Both the position numbers and the translations under genes were made by a program. Of a stretch of 64,000 bases of DNA, positions 7,575 to 16,226 are shown one piece after another. The stretch is from positions 48,629-112,628 of the forward strand of contig JAFVAQ010000037.1 in the NCBI GenBank assembly GCA_017480495.1. Direction: 5' to 3'. The notes beneath the pieces are model-generated. The model was given only the letters and a program-made list of their open reading frames with translations. It was not told where the DNA came from and did not search any database. Positions within the stretch are counted from its first letter, which is position 1. The number at the start of each line of letters is the position of its first letter. This DNA comes from Eubacterium sp. Its GTDB lineage: Bacteria > Bacillota > Clostridia > Lachnospirales > Lachnospiraceae.

Positions 7575-9962
7575 ATGACACTTAGAGAACTTGGAATAGG
7601 CGAGTCTTGTATTATCAAGGCCGTCGGTGGGGAAGGTGCGCTCAGACAGCACTTTCTTGATATGGGCGTTATTCCTGGCGCAGAAATGACTCTTATAAAG
7701 TTTGCCCCTATGGGAGACCCTATGGAGCTTAGAGTTCATGGCTATGAGCTGACGCTCAGACTGGATGATGCTGAGAAGATTGAGATAGAGAAGACAGCTT
7801 CCGTTTCTGAACTTCGAGACGAAAATGATCTTGAAGCTGAGGATTCGAAGAGTGGTAAGGATAAAAGCGGTAGTAAAGATAGAGGTAAGTCCAAGGTTCA
7901 TCACCCAGGACTTGGTGAGGGCGGTATCTATCATGATAAAACACATGAGAACCCGCTCCCAGAAGGCGAAGTGATAAGCTTTGCTTTGGCTGGAAATCAG
8001 AATAGTGGTAAGACTACACTTTTCAATCAACTGACAGGTTCTAATCAGCATGTCGGCAATTTCCCAGGCGTAACAGTAGATAGAAAATGTGGTGGTATCA
8101 GAAATGTACCAAATACAGAGGTTGTTGATCTTCCGGGTATATATTCTCTATCCCCATATACAGATGAAGAGATAGTTTCGAGACAATATATAATCGGCGA
8201 GAAGCCAAAGGGAATAATAAATATAGTAGATGCTACAAATATAGAGAGAAATCTATATCTTACTATGCAGCTTATGGAGCTGGATATCCCTATGGTGCTT
8301 GCTCTAAATATGATGGACGAGGTTCGCGGTAATGGCGGATCTATCAAGATAAATGATATGGAGGCGCTGCTCGGAATCCCGGTTATTCCTATATCAGCGG
8401 CTAAGAATGAAGGTGTAGATGAGCTTATAAGCCATGCTATGCATGTCGCTAAATATCAGGAGAGCCCTGGTAAGAAGGACTTCTGTGATGAAAAGGATCA
8501 TGGCGGAGCAGTACATAGATGTCTCCACGGTATCATGCACCTGATAGAGGACCACGCAAAGAGGGCAGAGATTCCCGTAAGATTTGCGGCTAATAAGGTT
8601 ATAGAGGGAGATGCCCGAGTTATAGATGCTCTGGAGCTCTCACAGAATGAAAAGGAAATGATAGAACATATCATTCTTCAGATGGAAGAGGAACGAGGTC
8701 TGGATAGATCTGCAGCCATAGCAGATATGAGATTCTCCTTTATTCAGAAGCTCGTCTCAGCTACTGTTGTAAAACCTGCTGAGAGTAAGGAAAGGGAGAG
8801 AAGTGAGAAGATAGATAGGATACTGACCGGAAGATTTACAGCGATTCCTGCATTTATCCTAATCATGGGGCTTACCTTCTTCCTGACATTTAATGTTATA
8901 GGAGCCTGGCTGCAGGGCCTGTTGGAGAAACTGATCGACTATGGGGCTGCTAGTCTCGATAAACTCCTGACCGCTTCAAATGTAAATGATGTCGTTCATT
9001 CGCTAATTATAGATGGAATAATAAATGGTGTAGGTAGTGTACTTAGCTTCCTTCCGATAATCATCATTTTATTCCTGTTCCTTTCACTTTTGGAGGATTC
9101 AGGTTATCTCGCAAGAGTAGCCTTTGTTATGGATAAGCCTCTCAGAAAGCTAGGTCTATCTGGAAGAAGTATAGTTCCTATGCTTATAGGCTTTGGTTGT
9201 TCGGTGCCGGGAGTTATGTCCAGTAGGACGCTTCCTTCTGAACGAGATAGAAAAATGACAATAATGCTTATTCCTTTTATGAGCTGTACCGCTAAGATTC
9301 CGATATATGGCTTCTTTACAGCGGCATTTTTCCCTGGTAAAGGTGCGCTTATAATGATCGGACTATATCTGATAGGTATAGTTGTCGGAATCCTTACGGC
9401 AGCAGTTGCAAAGAATACAGTCTTTAAGGGCGAAGCTGTACCATTTGTTATGGAGCTTCCTAATTATAGGCTTCCTGGGGTTAAGAATGTAGCACAGCTG
9501 CTTTGGGAGAAGGCAAAGGATTTCCTGATAAAAGCCTTCACGGTTATTTTTATTGCGACTATCGTTATATGGTTCCTTCAGACCTTTAATACTCATCTGG
9601 GACTAGTTAGTGATCCGCAGGATAGTATACTTGCTAGAGTAGCGGAGTTCATATCTCCTGTATTTAAACCACTAGGCTTCGGGGACTGGAGAATAACTAC
9701 GGCGCTGATTACGGGCTTTATGGCGAAGGAGAGTGTGGTATCTACATTATCGATACTCTTTGGCAATACAGCGACACTTGTCGGAAGTATTACTCCGACA
9801 GCCGCTATGGCACTCCTTGTTTTCTGCCTGCTTTATACCCCTTGTGTAGCAGCGATTGCTTCAGTTAAGAGAGAGCTTGGAGCTAAATGGGCCCTTATGA
9901 TGGTTGGACTTCAGTGCGCGGTTGCGTGGGTAGTTGCCTTCCTGATAAATGTTATTTTTTAA
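7575..9962 (+). CDS. feoB: FeoA-FeoB fusion ferrous iron transporter
   Basis: 795 residues. Residues 1-72 are a FeoA domain (starts MTLRELGIGESCIIKAV). A charged linker (about 75-125, rich in K, D, S and G) follows, then a FeoB GTPase with GNQNSGKTT at 140, DLPGIYS and the G4-region sequence LNMMDEV, where NxxD is expected. The membrane part runs from about residue 415 and carries gate motifs GFGCSVPGVMSSR and MSCTAKIPIYGFF. The second copy differs from the 4349 protein in domain fusion and in gate residues, so it is not a recent duplicate. The start has GAGGAG upstream. A single-gene unit ended by the hairpin at 10006. Family role: Fe(II) uptake under anaerobic, low-iron conditions. Confidence 0.94.
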   Translation: MTLRELGIGESCIIKAVGGEGALRQHFLDMGVIPGAEMTLIKFAPMGDPMELRVHGYELTLRLDDAEKIEIEKTASVSELRDENDLEAEDSKSGKDKSGSKDRGKSKVHHPGLGEGGIYHDKTHENPLPEGEVISFALAGNQNSGKTTLFNQLTGSNQHVGNFPGVTVDRKCGGIRNVPNTEVVDLPGIYSLSPYTDEEIVSRQYIIGEKPKGIINIVDATNIERNLYLTMQLMELDIPMVLALNMMDEVRGNGGSIKINDMEALLGIPVIPISAAKNEGVDELISHAMHVAKYQESPGKKDFCDEKDHGGAVHRCLHGIMHLIEDHAKRAEIPVRFAANKVIEGDARVIDALELSQNEKEMIEHIILQMEEERGLDRSAAIADMRFSFIQKLVSATVVKPAESKERERSEKIDRILTGRFTAIPAFILIMGLTFFLTFNVIGAWLQGLLEKLIDYGAASLDKLLTASNVNDVVHSLIIDGIINGVGSVLSFLPIIIILFLFLSLLEDSGYLARVAFVMDKPLRKLGLSGRSIVPMLIGFGCSVPGVMSSRTLPSERDRKMTIMLIPFMSCTAKIPIYGFFTAAFFPGKGALIMIGLYLIGIVVGILTAAVAKNTVFKGEAVPFVMELPNYRLPGVKNVAQLLWEKAKDFLIKAFTVIFIATIVIWFLQTFNTHLGLVSDPQDSILARVAEFISPVFKPLGFGDWRITTALITGFMAKESVVSTLSILFGNTATLVGSITPTAAMALLVFCLLYTPCVAAIASVKRELGAKWALMMVGLQCAVAWVVAFLINVIF

Positions 9963-10005
9963 AAAAATATAAGTCTTAATGACTTCTTAATAAGTTAAAT
10001 GATAT

Positions 10006-10043
10006 AAAGGTACTGTAAACAGCGCAGTTTGCAGTACCTTTTT
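10006..10043 (+). terminator. Terminator after fused feoB
   Basis: 15-bp stem with one G-U pair (AAAGGTACTGTAAAC / GTTTGCAGTACCTTT), a 6-base loop and a T run. Confidence 0.8.
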
Positions 10044-10075
10044 AAAAAAGATTTATGACTAATTAGAGGTGAATG

Positions 10076-10891
10076 ATGAAGAAAAGCATTTTAACCGTAA
10101 AAGATGTACAGAAGACATTTGCAAGTAATGGACAGCAGGTTCACGTGCTTTCAAATGTAAATATGGAAATATATGATGGAGACTTTACCGTGATTATGGG
10201 TTCGTCTGGGTCTGGTAAATCAACCCTCCTGTATGCGCTTTCCGGAATGGATAAGGCGACTGCCGGACAGGTTCTCTTCACGAGTAAGAAGAGAGAGGGC
10301 GAAAATGACCAAGAGGTTGACATAACACAGACTAAAGAAAGACAGATGTCAAAGCTTAGAAGCGAAGATTTTGGTTTCGTCTTCCAGCAGATGCATCTCG
10401 TAAGCAATCTGACTCTCCTCGAAAATGTTGCAGTCACAGGTTATCTGGATAAGAGCAGAAGTGCTGCAGATACAAAGAAAAAGGCGGAGGAGCTCCTGGA
10501 TAGAATGAGTCTCACTGAGGTTAAGAATCATTTGCCTTCAAGAGTATCAGGTGGAGAGCAGCAGAGATGCGCTATTGCAAGAGCGGTTATAAATGATCCT
10601 ACAGTTCTTTTTGCGGATGAGCCAACAGGTGCACTTAATAAGAAAAATACAACCGCGGTTCTAGATCTTCTTACGGATATAAATAATGAAGGTCAAAGTA
10701 TAGTAATGGTTACTCATGATATAAAGTCTGCTATCAGAGGTAATAGACTTCTATATCTCGAGGACGGAAACATAGTAGGCGAGCTCGAGCTCACTAAATA
10801 TGGTGAGAAGAATATTGCCGGAGAGCCACTTCAAAGCGATAAATCCCGCGAAGCTCAGGTAAATGCTTGGCTCGAATCTCTTGACTGGTAA
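10076..10891 (+). CDS. ABC transporter ATP-binding protein (MacB/BceA-type), module 1
   Basis: 271-residue ATPase of the lipoprotein/antimicrobial-peptide exporter branch. Walker A is GSSGSGKST (about 42-50), the Q-loop is VFQQMHL, the signature is VSGGEQQR (about 157-164), Walker B is VLFADEP and the H-loop is MVTHD. The GALN segment after Walker B is typical of MacB/BceA/LolD proteins. ATG codons at 10073 and 10076 are possible; the second has better spacing from AGAGG. It lies 49 bases upstream of its permease and is a paralogue of the ATPase at 17075. With the permease it probably forms a mechanotransmission-type complex acting on envelope peptides (inference). Confidence 0.92.
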   Translation: MKKSILTVKDVQKTFASNGQQVHVLSNVNMEIYDGDFTVIMGSSGSGKSTLLYALSGMDKATAGQVLFTSKKREGENDQEVDITQTKERQMSKLRSEDFGFVFQQMHLVSNLTLLENVAVTGYLDKSRSAADTKKKAEELLDRMSLTEVKNHLPSRVSGGEQQRCAIARAVINDPTVLFADEPTGALNKKNTTAVLDLLTDINNEGQSIVMVTHDIKSAIRGNRLLYLEDGNIVGELELTKYGEKNIAGEPLQSDKSREAQVNAWLESLDW

Positions 10892-10940
10892 CAATATTTT
10901 ATCTGGAGCTACGCTAAGGATCTTATATAGGAGTATAGAG

Positions 10941-13349
10941 ATGGAAACATTCTCACTTGTTAAAGCAAGTATAAGAAATAGAAAAGGCACCATGATTAGT
11001 TTCATGCTTCTCACTATGTTCATCGTAGTTAGTGTAATAACTATGATCGGAGTTAGAAAGAATTATGAGACGGCTATTGATGAGGCCTTTAAGATAGAAG
11101 ATAAAGGCGTAATATTCGCTTATTTTGATAATAGTAAATATTCAGAGGAACTTAAAAAGAAGGTAGAGGCTGAAGATACAGTAGATCATGTAGAGGTTTA
11201 TGATGCTCTGGTCGGAAGAAAAGCTACTGTAGGAAAAGAAGAGGAAAGTAATGGCTATTTTGTAACTAAAATGCTAGATACACTGCCTATTATGAATAGC
11301 GACTGTTCTGACCTCATTATGCCGGGCACGAAGGAACATGCTTCTCTTGGTCTTAAGAAGGGGGAAATCTATTTACCATACGGAATACATGGAACCCTGG
11401 GGGCTGAGGCAGGAGGGAAGATATCAATAGACTTCATGGATGAAACTAGGGAATTTACTGTTAAAGGTTTCGTACAGGACGCTTATATGGGTTCTTCCAT
11501 TATGGGTTGGAAAACAGTATTTCTAAGTGAAGAGGATTTTGATGAAATATATGCTAACGTAAAGAAACAGTCAGATGAGCTTCAAGATAAAAATAATTCC
11601 TTTTATGGAACAATCACCTATGTATTCCCTACAGAGAAGGCGGATGAATCCTCAAATGTCTTTCTTAGGGACTTGAATCTGGCTACTAAGTTTGATGATT
11701 TATCTATTTCCTCACTCTCAAAAGAGACCGCTGAACACTACACAGGAATATTTATAAATATAATCCTTGCGGTAATAACTGGATTTGCAGTACTTCTTCT
11801 GGCTATATTTATAATCGTAGCCGGCCATAATATCAGCACTGAAACGGAAATAGATTATGTAAACCTGGGTATACTTAAGAGCCAAGGCTTTACTAATAAG
11901 AAAATCCGTACTATCTATGTTATTCAGTACCTTTTTGTAGAACTGGTAGGAGTTATACTCGGAGTTATCGTCTCTATTCCTCTGGAAAGAGTTATGAGTT
12001 CAGTATTCTTCGAACTAACATCGATTATCCCAGCAAAGCAGGTGCCTGTACTTGAAGCGGTAATTTTCACACTTGCTCTGTTTTTAGTAACAGTTATCTT
12101 TGTTTGGCTCTTCACCCGAAGAGTATCAAGAACAACACCGGTTAAAGCTATTACAAAGGGAAGAGATGATTTCTACTTCGATAGTAGGATAAATGCCCCA
12201 ATATTTAAGAAGGGACAGGGCTTCTGGCTTGGACTTCGCCAGATAACCTCTGCTCCAAAGCGTTATATAAGTATTGTAGTAGTAACTTCGCTACTTATCT
12301 TTACTATCATAACCGTTGAGCTCATGGGAGGTTTCATTCAGTCTAGAGAAGCTCTTGAATCCATGGGTGAGCCATTTTACGAGATTGAATATGCATTTAA
12401 TGTGAATGAACCAAAGTATTCAACAGAGGATATTGAAGAAATCGTAGAGAAATATTCTAATATCAAGAGTAAACAGTATTGGTCACACATTTATATGTCT
12501 ATAGAGGGCGAAAATGTAAGCTGTATAGTTAAAGCCTTCCCAGACCAACTATCCACTGTCTATAAGGGTAGAGATATCAAGTATGATAATGAGATAGTTA
12601 TCACGGAACAGATTAGCGATCTTCTGGATATAAATGTAGGAGATACAGTTTCCATCGGTCGTGATGAACTGTCTGAAGACTTTGTTGTAGTAGGCATTTT
12701 CCAGACTATGAATGATACAGGAAAATGTATCTCCATGTCTCTAGAAGGACTTGATAGACTGAAGAAGGACAAAACTAAGAAATACAAATACAATCAGCTG
12801 AGTATGCACGGCATAATCCTGGATGATCCAAGTGATGGTAAGAAGATTGAAGAGGAAGTTAAAGAAAAGTATGGCGATGAAGTAGAAATCAAATTCAGTG
12901 ACTTCGATAAAGATAAGGCCATGTTCGTAAATAACTTCTATACCGCAGCAGATGGTTCAAGAATCCTTATATATACACTGTCCTTTATCTTCGCGATAGT
13001 TACTGTCCTCATGGTATGTAACAAAGCATTTATTCAGGAACGTACAGATTTAGGCATATATAGAGCTATCGGATTCTCTGTTGGAAGTATCCGTAGACAG
13101 TTTGCAACGAGATTCACAATACTGTGCCTCATCAGTTCAGTCTTCGGTATTATTATAGCTAGGCTCTTCTCCGAGAAGATGATGTCCTCAGTTTTCGCTA
13201 TGTTTGGAATACCTCACGTAGTCCTAGACTTTGATTTCTGGTTCTTTATGAAGCCGATACTTGTATTCCTCGTTGTATACTTCATCTTCGGCTACATAGC
13301 GTCCCGTAAGGTGAAGAAGCTAAGTTCTAGAGAACTTATAACAGAATAA
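10941..13349 (+). CDS. FtsX/MacB-type ABC permease, module 1 (duplicated architecture)
   Basis: 802 residues in two FtsX-like halves. TM1 (about 17-38) is followed by a large extracellular domain (45-265) and three TM helices (270-295, 325-350, 370-395). A second unit has one TM (445-468), an extracellular domain (470-655) and three TMs to the end. The start at 10941 follows AGGAG at 7 bases; frames upstream overlap the ATPase gene and lack a site. Eight TMs with two outside domains fit a single-chain MacB/LolCE-like permease rather than the 10-TM BceB layout. The ATPase at 10076 is its partner. The two-component genes downstream suggest antimicrobial-peptide sensing or export (inference). 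Confidence 0.88.
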   Translation: METFSLVKASIRNRKGTMISFMLLTMFIVVSVITMIGVRKNYETAIDEAFKIEDKGVIFAYFDNSKYSEELKKKVEAEDTVDHVEVYDALVGRKATVGKEEESNGYFVTKMLDTLPIMNSDCSDLIMPGTKEHASLGLKKGEIYLPYGIHGTLGAEAGGKISIDFMDETREFTVKGFVQDAYMGSSIMGWKTVFLSEEDFDEIYANVKKQSDELQDKNNSFYGTITYVFPTEKADESSNVFLRDLNLATKFDDLSISSLSKETAEHYTGIFINIILAVITGFAVLLLAIFIIVAGHNISTETEIDYVNLGILKSQGFTNKKIRTIYVIQYLFVELVGVILGVIVSIPLERVMSSVFFELTSIIPAKQVPVLEAVIFTLALFLVTVIFVWLFTRRVSRTTPVKAITKGRDDFYFDSRINAPIFKKGQGFWLGLRQITSAPKRYISIVVVTSLLIFTIITVELMGGFIQSREALESMGEPFYEIEYAFNVNEPKYSTEDIEEIVEKYSNIKSKQYWSHIYMSIEGENVSCIVKAFPDQLSTVYKGRDIKYDNEIVITEQISDLLDINVGDTVSIGRDELSEDFVVVGIFQTMNDTGKCISMSLEGLDRLKKDKTKKYKYNQLSMHGIILDDPSDGKKIEEEVKEKYGDEVEIKFSDFDKDKAMFVNNFYTAADGSRILIYTLSFIFAIVTVLMVCNKAFIQERTDLGIYRAIGFSVGSIRRQFATRFTILCLISSVFGIIIARLFSEKMMSSVFAMFGIPHVVLDFDFWFFMKPILVFLVVYFIFGYIASRKVKKLSSRELITE

Positions 13350-13363
13350 AAGAAAGTGTAAAC

Positions 13364-13555
13364 GCCGAGCAAATATGATAAACACTTTTCGAGACCGTTG
13401 CGGGTCTCGGTGCTTAGTGAACACGAGCACAAAGTGCGAAGTGTGAACTTAGCAAGCTCATTAAAAGCGAAGCTTGTAATGAGCGGTCCGCTAGGGGTAG
13501 CCCGCACCGAGCGGAAGCGATGTCGAGAATAAGTCGTTTATCATATGAGCTCGGC
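13364..13555. repeat. 192-bp structured intergenic element with inverted ends
   Basis: Arms 13364-13383 and 13536-13555 are complementary at 18 of 20 positions. Inside lie GAGACC/GGTCTC (13391-13408), GCAC-AAA-GTGC, a long hairpin GCTCATTA/TAATGAGC (13456-13484) with an inner AAGC/GCTT, and GCGG-T-CCGC. CTCGGTGC (13406) can also pair with GCACCGAG (13504). The interior is visibly G+C-richer than its neighbours. It separates the permease from the response regulator. Could be a MITE-like insertion, an attenuating leader or a structured RNA; no family recognised. Confidence 0.6.
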
Positions 13556-13571
13556 ATTAAGACTATCTATA

Positions 13572-13580
13572 TGTTATAAT
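13572..13580 (+). promoter_or_regulatory. Extended -10 promoter of the first two-component pair
   Basis: TG-T-TATAAT (13572-13580) is a consensus extended -10. No good -35 exists, because the expected position falls in the right arm of the structured element. The regulator pair therefore probably has its own transcript. Confidence 0.5.
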
Positions 13581-13614
13581 AGATATGATTTTTCGATATA
13601 GAAAGGTAAATCAT

Positions 13615-14289
13615 ATGAGGAAGATTCTCATTGTAGATGATGATGAGGCTCTCTCAGATATAACGAGGGAGATGCTCGAGACATATGAATATAACGTAAC
13701 ACAGGCATTCAGTGTAGATTCGGCCTTTGAAATTCTTACGGATAATAAGTTTGATCTTATTATTCTGGATATCAACCTTCCAGATGGTGACGGATACGAG
13801 GTATGTAAGGAGCTTCGAAAGGTTTCAAATGTCCCTGTGATCTTCGCCAGTGCAAGAACTAGTGTGGATGATAGAGTATCCGGCTTCGAGATGGGCGGAG
13901 ATGATTATCTGTCAAAGCCTTATTCCATGAAAGAGCTACTTGTAAGGGTGAATGCTCTGATCAGAAGAACGTATGGCTCTGAGGAGGAAGAGACATTTTC
14001 CTTTGGGGATGTAAATGTGAATCTTACGTCTAGAAGTGTTCAGAAGGGTGGCAAAGAGGTGAACCTTTCTCTTAAGGAGTTCGACCTCCTGGCATATCTA
14101 ATAAGAAATGCCAATACGGCTATTTCCAAAGATAAACTAATATCAGAAGTGTGGGGCGCATTCAGTGAAGTGGATGCCTCCACACTTACTGTGCATATAA
14201 GGTGGCTACGTGAGAAGCTGGAGGATGAACCTTCCAAGCCTCATTTTATTAAGACTGTTTTCAAGGTTGGTTATATTCTAGAGGTATAG
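13615..14289 (+). CDS. OmpR-family response regulator 1
   Basis: 224 residues. The receiver domain has the acidic pair D8/D9, phospho-acceptor D52 in ILDINLPDGDG and K101 in DDYLSKPYS. A C-terminal winged helix (about 130-224) ends in HFIKTVFKVGYILEV. The ATG at 13615 has GAAAGG 8 bases upstream; an in-frame ATG at 13585 lies within the predicted promoter-proximal region and lacks a site. The partner kinase starts 6 bases after the stop codon. Family role: phosphorylation-dependent DNA binding. Likely targets are the flanking ABC modules (inference from position). Confidence 0.95.
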   Translation: MRKILIVDDDEALSDITREMLETYEYNVTQAFSVDSAFEILTDNKFDLIILDINLPDGDGYEVCKELRKVSNVPVIFASARTSVDDRVSGFEMGGDDYLSKPYSMKELLVRVNALIRRTYGSEEEETFSFGDVNVNLTSRSVQKGGKEVNLSLKEFDLLAYLIRNANTAISKDKLISEVWGAFSEVDASTLTVHIRWLREKLEDEPSKPHFIKTVFKVGYILEV

Positions 14290-14295
14290 GTTTTG

Positions 14296-15510
14296 ATGAA
14301 TAAGAAACTATTAATAATACTTTTCATATATACTATAGCGGTTGTTATTGCAGGTCAGCTGGTTATTACACATATCAGTAAGAGCTATGACCGGGAAGAG
14401 GCTGTAAGACAGGAAGCTGAGGAGAATCCTGTTAAACTGAATGAAGTGAAACAGCTGATAGCTGACGGTAAAAGTAACGAGGCTATAGAAAATCTTGATG
14501 AGATAATCGAATCTTATGACGACGCGGAGGATACGAAGTCTAGAGTCGTACTTCTAACTTGGATATTTGTTATCATAAATATCCTTTCTGTTGTTATTAT
14601 TCTCGTATATATAAATATTAGAATACTTAAACCTTTTGAGGATATGAAGGAATATGCTTCTAAGATATCGGCAGGCGACCTGGATTCTACGCTCAAGATG
14701 GATAGGGGCAACTATTTTGGTGCCTTTACATGGGCTTTCGATAATATGCGCCGGGAGATAGTTAAGTCAAGAAGAGCTGAGAAGGAGGCTATAGAGAATA
14801 ACAAGACGGTTATTGCCACGCTTTCTCATGATATCAAAACTCCTATGGCATCGATAAGAGCTTATGCGGAAGCCTTTGAGGCGAATATGGATACAACCCC
14901 AGAAAAGAGACAGAAGTATCTATCTATAATGATGCAGAAATGTGATGAGGTCTCCAAGCTTACAAATGACTTATTCCTTCATTCTATTTCGGAGATGGAT
15001 AGACTTGAGGTTAGTAGTGACAAGCTAGATCTAGTTGAATTTCTTGAAAAGGATGTACGAGAGCTCTTTACTGAGGAGAGTGAATATAAGATAGTCCTTC
15101 CTGAAGGGGTAAAGGAAGGAATATATATAAATGCTGATAGAAGCAGACTTCTTCAGATAATAGAGAATATGAAGAGTAATGCAGAAAAATATGCCAAGAC
15201 TCCTGTAGAGATTAAGCTGGAAGTGAATACAGTTAATGACTCTAATGTTAAAGAAACATCAGATATTAGTTCGGATGATAAGGATTATGATATCAGATTA
15301 CATTTTAGGGACTTTGGACCAGGTATACCAGACGAGGAGATACCATTTATTACAGGCAAGTTCTATAGAGGCAAGAATGTCGGAAATGAGAATGGTTCGG
15401 GGCTAGGTCTCTATATAGTAAAAGAACTTATAGACAGAATGGGTGCAAAGTTGTTAATATTAAATAGTGATCCAGGACTAGATATGGTTATGGATTTCAA
15501 AGGAATATAG
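14296..15510 (+). CDS. Sensor histidine kinase 1
   Basis: 404 residues. TM1 (about 5-25), a short extracytoplasmic loop of ~60 residues (26-82), TM2 (about 84-108), HAMP (109-160), then the dimerisation helix with H178 in LSHDIKTPMAS. The ATPase domain has N-box and G-boxes; FGPGIPDEEIP and GSGLGLYIVKEL are visible. The short sensor loop suggests ligand sensing close to the membrane or through a partner transporter, as in Bce systems; this is inferred. A TTG just before the ATG is not needed. Paired with the regulator at 13615. Confidence 0.93.
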   Translation: MNKKLLIILFIYTIAVVIAGQLVITHISKSYDREEAVRQEAEENPVKLNEVKQLIADGKSNEAIENLDEIIESYDDAEDTKSRVVLLTWIFVIINILSVVIILVYINIRILKPFEDMKEYASKISAGDLDSTLKMDRGNYFGAFTWAFDNMRREIVKSRRAEKEAIENNKTVIATLSHDIKTPMASIRAYAEAFEANMDTTPEKRQKYLSIMMQKCDEVSKLTNDLFLHSISEMDRLEVSSDKLDLVEFLEKDVRELFTEESEYKIVLPEGVKEGIYINADRSRLLQIIENMKSNAEKYAKTPVEIKLEVNTVNDSNVKETSDISSDDKDYDIRLHFRDFGPGIPDEEIPFITGKFYRGKNVGNENGSGLGLYIVKELIDRMGAKLLILNSDPGLDMVMDFKGI

Positions 15511-15553
15511 TTATGTAAACCTGCATATGATGCAGTAAAGTGAAGGGTGTTTT

Positions 15554-16198
15554 ATGGATAACAACGATTTCTACAACCAGAATGGTCAGCAACAAGGACA
15601 ACAGCAGACGTACGATTACAGTCAGCAGCAACAGCAGCAGACTTATGATTATAGTCAACAGCAGGCTTACGACTACAGTCAGCCACAGCAGCAGACTCAG
15701 TTCGACGCTCAGTATGCTCCACAGGAGTATGCAGGTGATCAGTATAATCAATATAATCAGCAGGCTTACCCAAATCAGTATGGGCAGCAGAGTTATCCTA
15801 ATAATCCACAGGGATACCCTGTAGATCCTCAGTTTGATAAGAAATACATTTCCCCAGAGGATAATCGCACGGCTAATATTTTGTGCGTTATATCTTTGCT
15901 TTGTCATTTTGTAGTACCATTTGTAGTTTCCTTTATTCTTGGGGCTTTGACAGATGTTTTTAGTGGAACTAGTTATAAAAGTAGTGACAGTGTTTTTACA
16001 TCAATGCTCTCATTACTCGTATCAGTTAGCTACCTAGCTTCATGGGTGCTTATGATAATTGTAAGAGTAAAATATAAGAACAATACCTTTGGTAAGGTAA
16101 TTATGTGGATATATATTATACTTCTTGCGCTTGGTATCATTGCTGTCATTATACTTATTGTGACATGTGTTAATATTTTAAGAGAATGTAATTTCTAA
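15554..16198 (+). CDS. Q/Y-rich low-complexity membrane protein, unknown function
   Basis: 214 residues. Residues 1-90 are a low-complexity tract of Gln, Tyr, Asn, Pro and Ser with repeated TYDYSQQQ-like units and no charged core. Residues ~105-205 hold three hydrophobic segments separated by short loops. The layout resembles DUF4190/DUF4870-type small membrane proteins, which often carry a Q/P/Y-rich cytosolic N-terminus; that match is tentative. The DNA repeat CAGCAG gives a long leucine-rich antisense open frame that is an artefact. It lies 43 bases after kinase 1, so possibly co-transcribed. No enzyme motif seen. Confidence 0.7.
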   Translation: MDNNDFYNQNGQQQGQQQTYDYSQQQQQQTYDYSQQQAYDYSQPQQQTQFDAQYAPQEYAGDQYNQYNQQAYPNQYGQQSYPNNPQGYPVDPQFDKKYISPEDNRTANILCVISLLCHFVVPFVVSFILGALTDVFSGTSYKSSDSVFTSMLSLLVSVSYLASWVLMIIVRVKYKNNTFGKVIMWIYIILLALGIIAVIILIVTCVNILRECNF

Positions 16199-16226
16199 TC
16201 GTACTAACTAGTGTGTGGATGTGAAA

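Noticed and set aside
7440-8051. 203-codon minus-strand open frame opposite the fused feoB
   Set aside because: It lies largely inside a well-supported gene, has no homology-like pattern and no ribosome site.
15497-15907. Leucine-rich open frame on the minus strand
   Set aside because: It is the antisense of the CAG-type Q/Y repeat DNA, with no start site; an artefact of composition.
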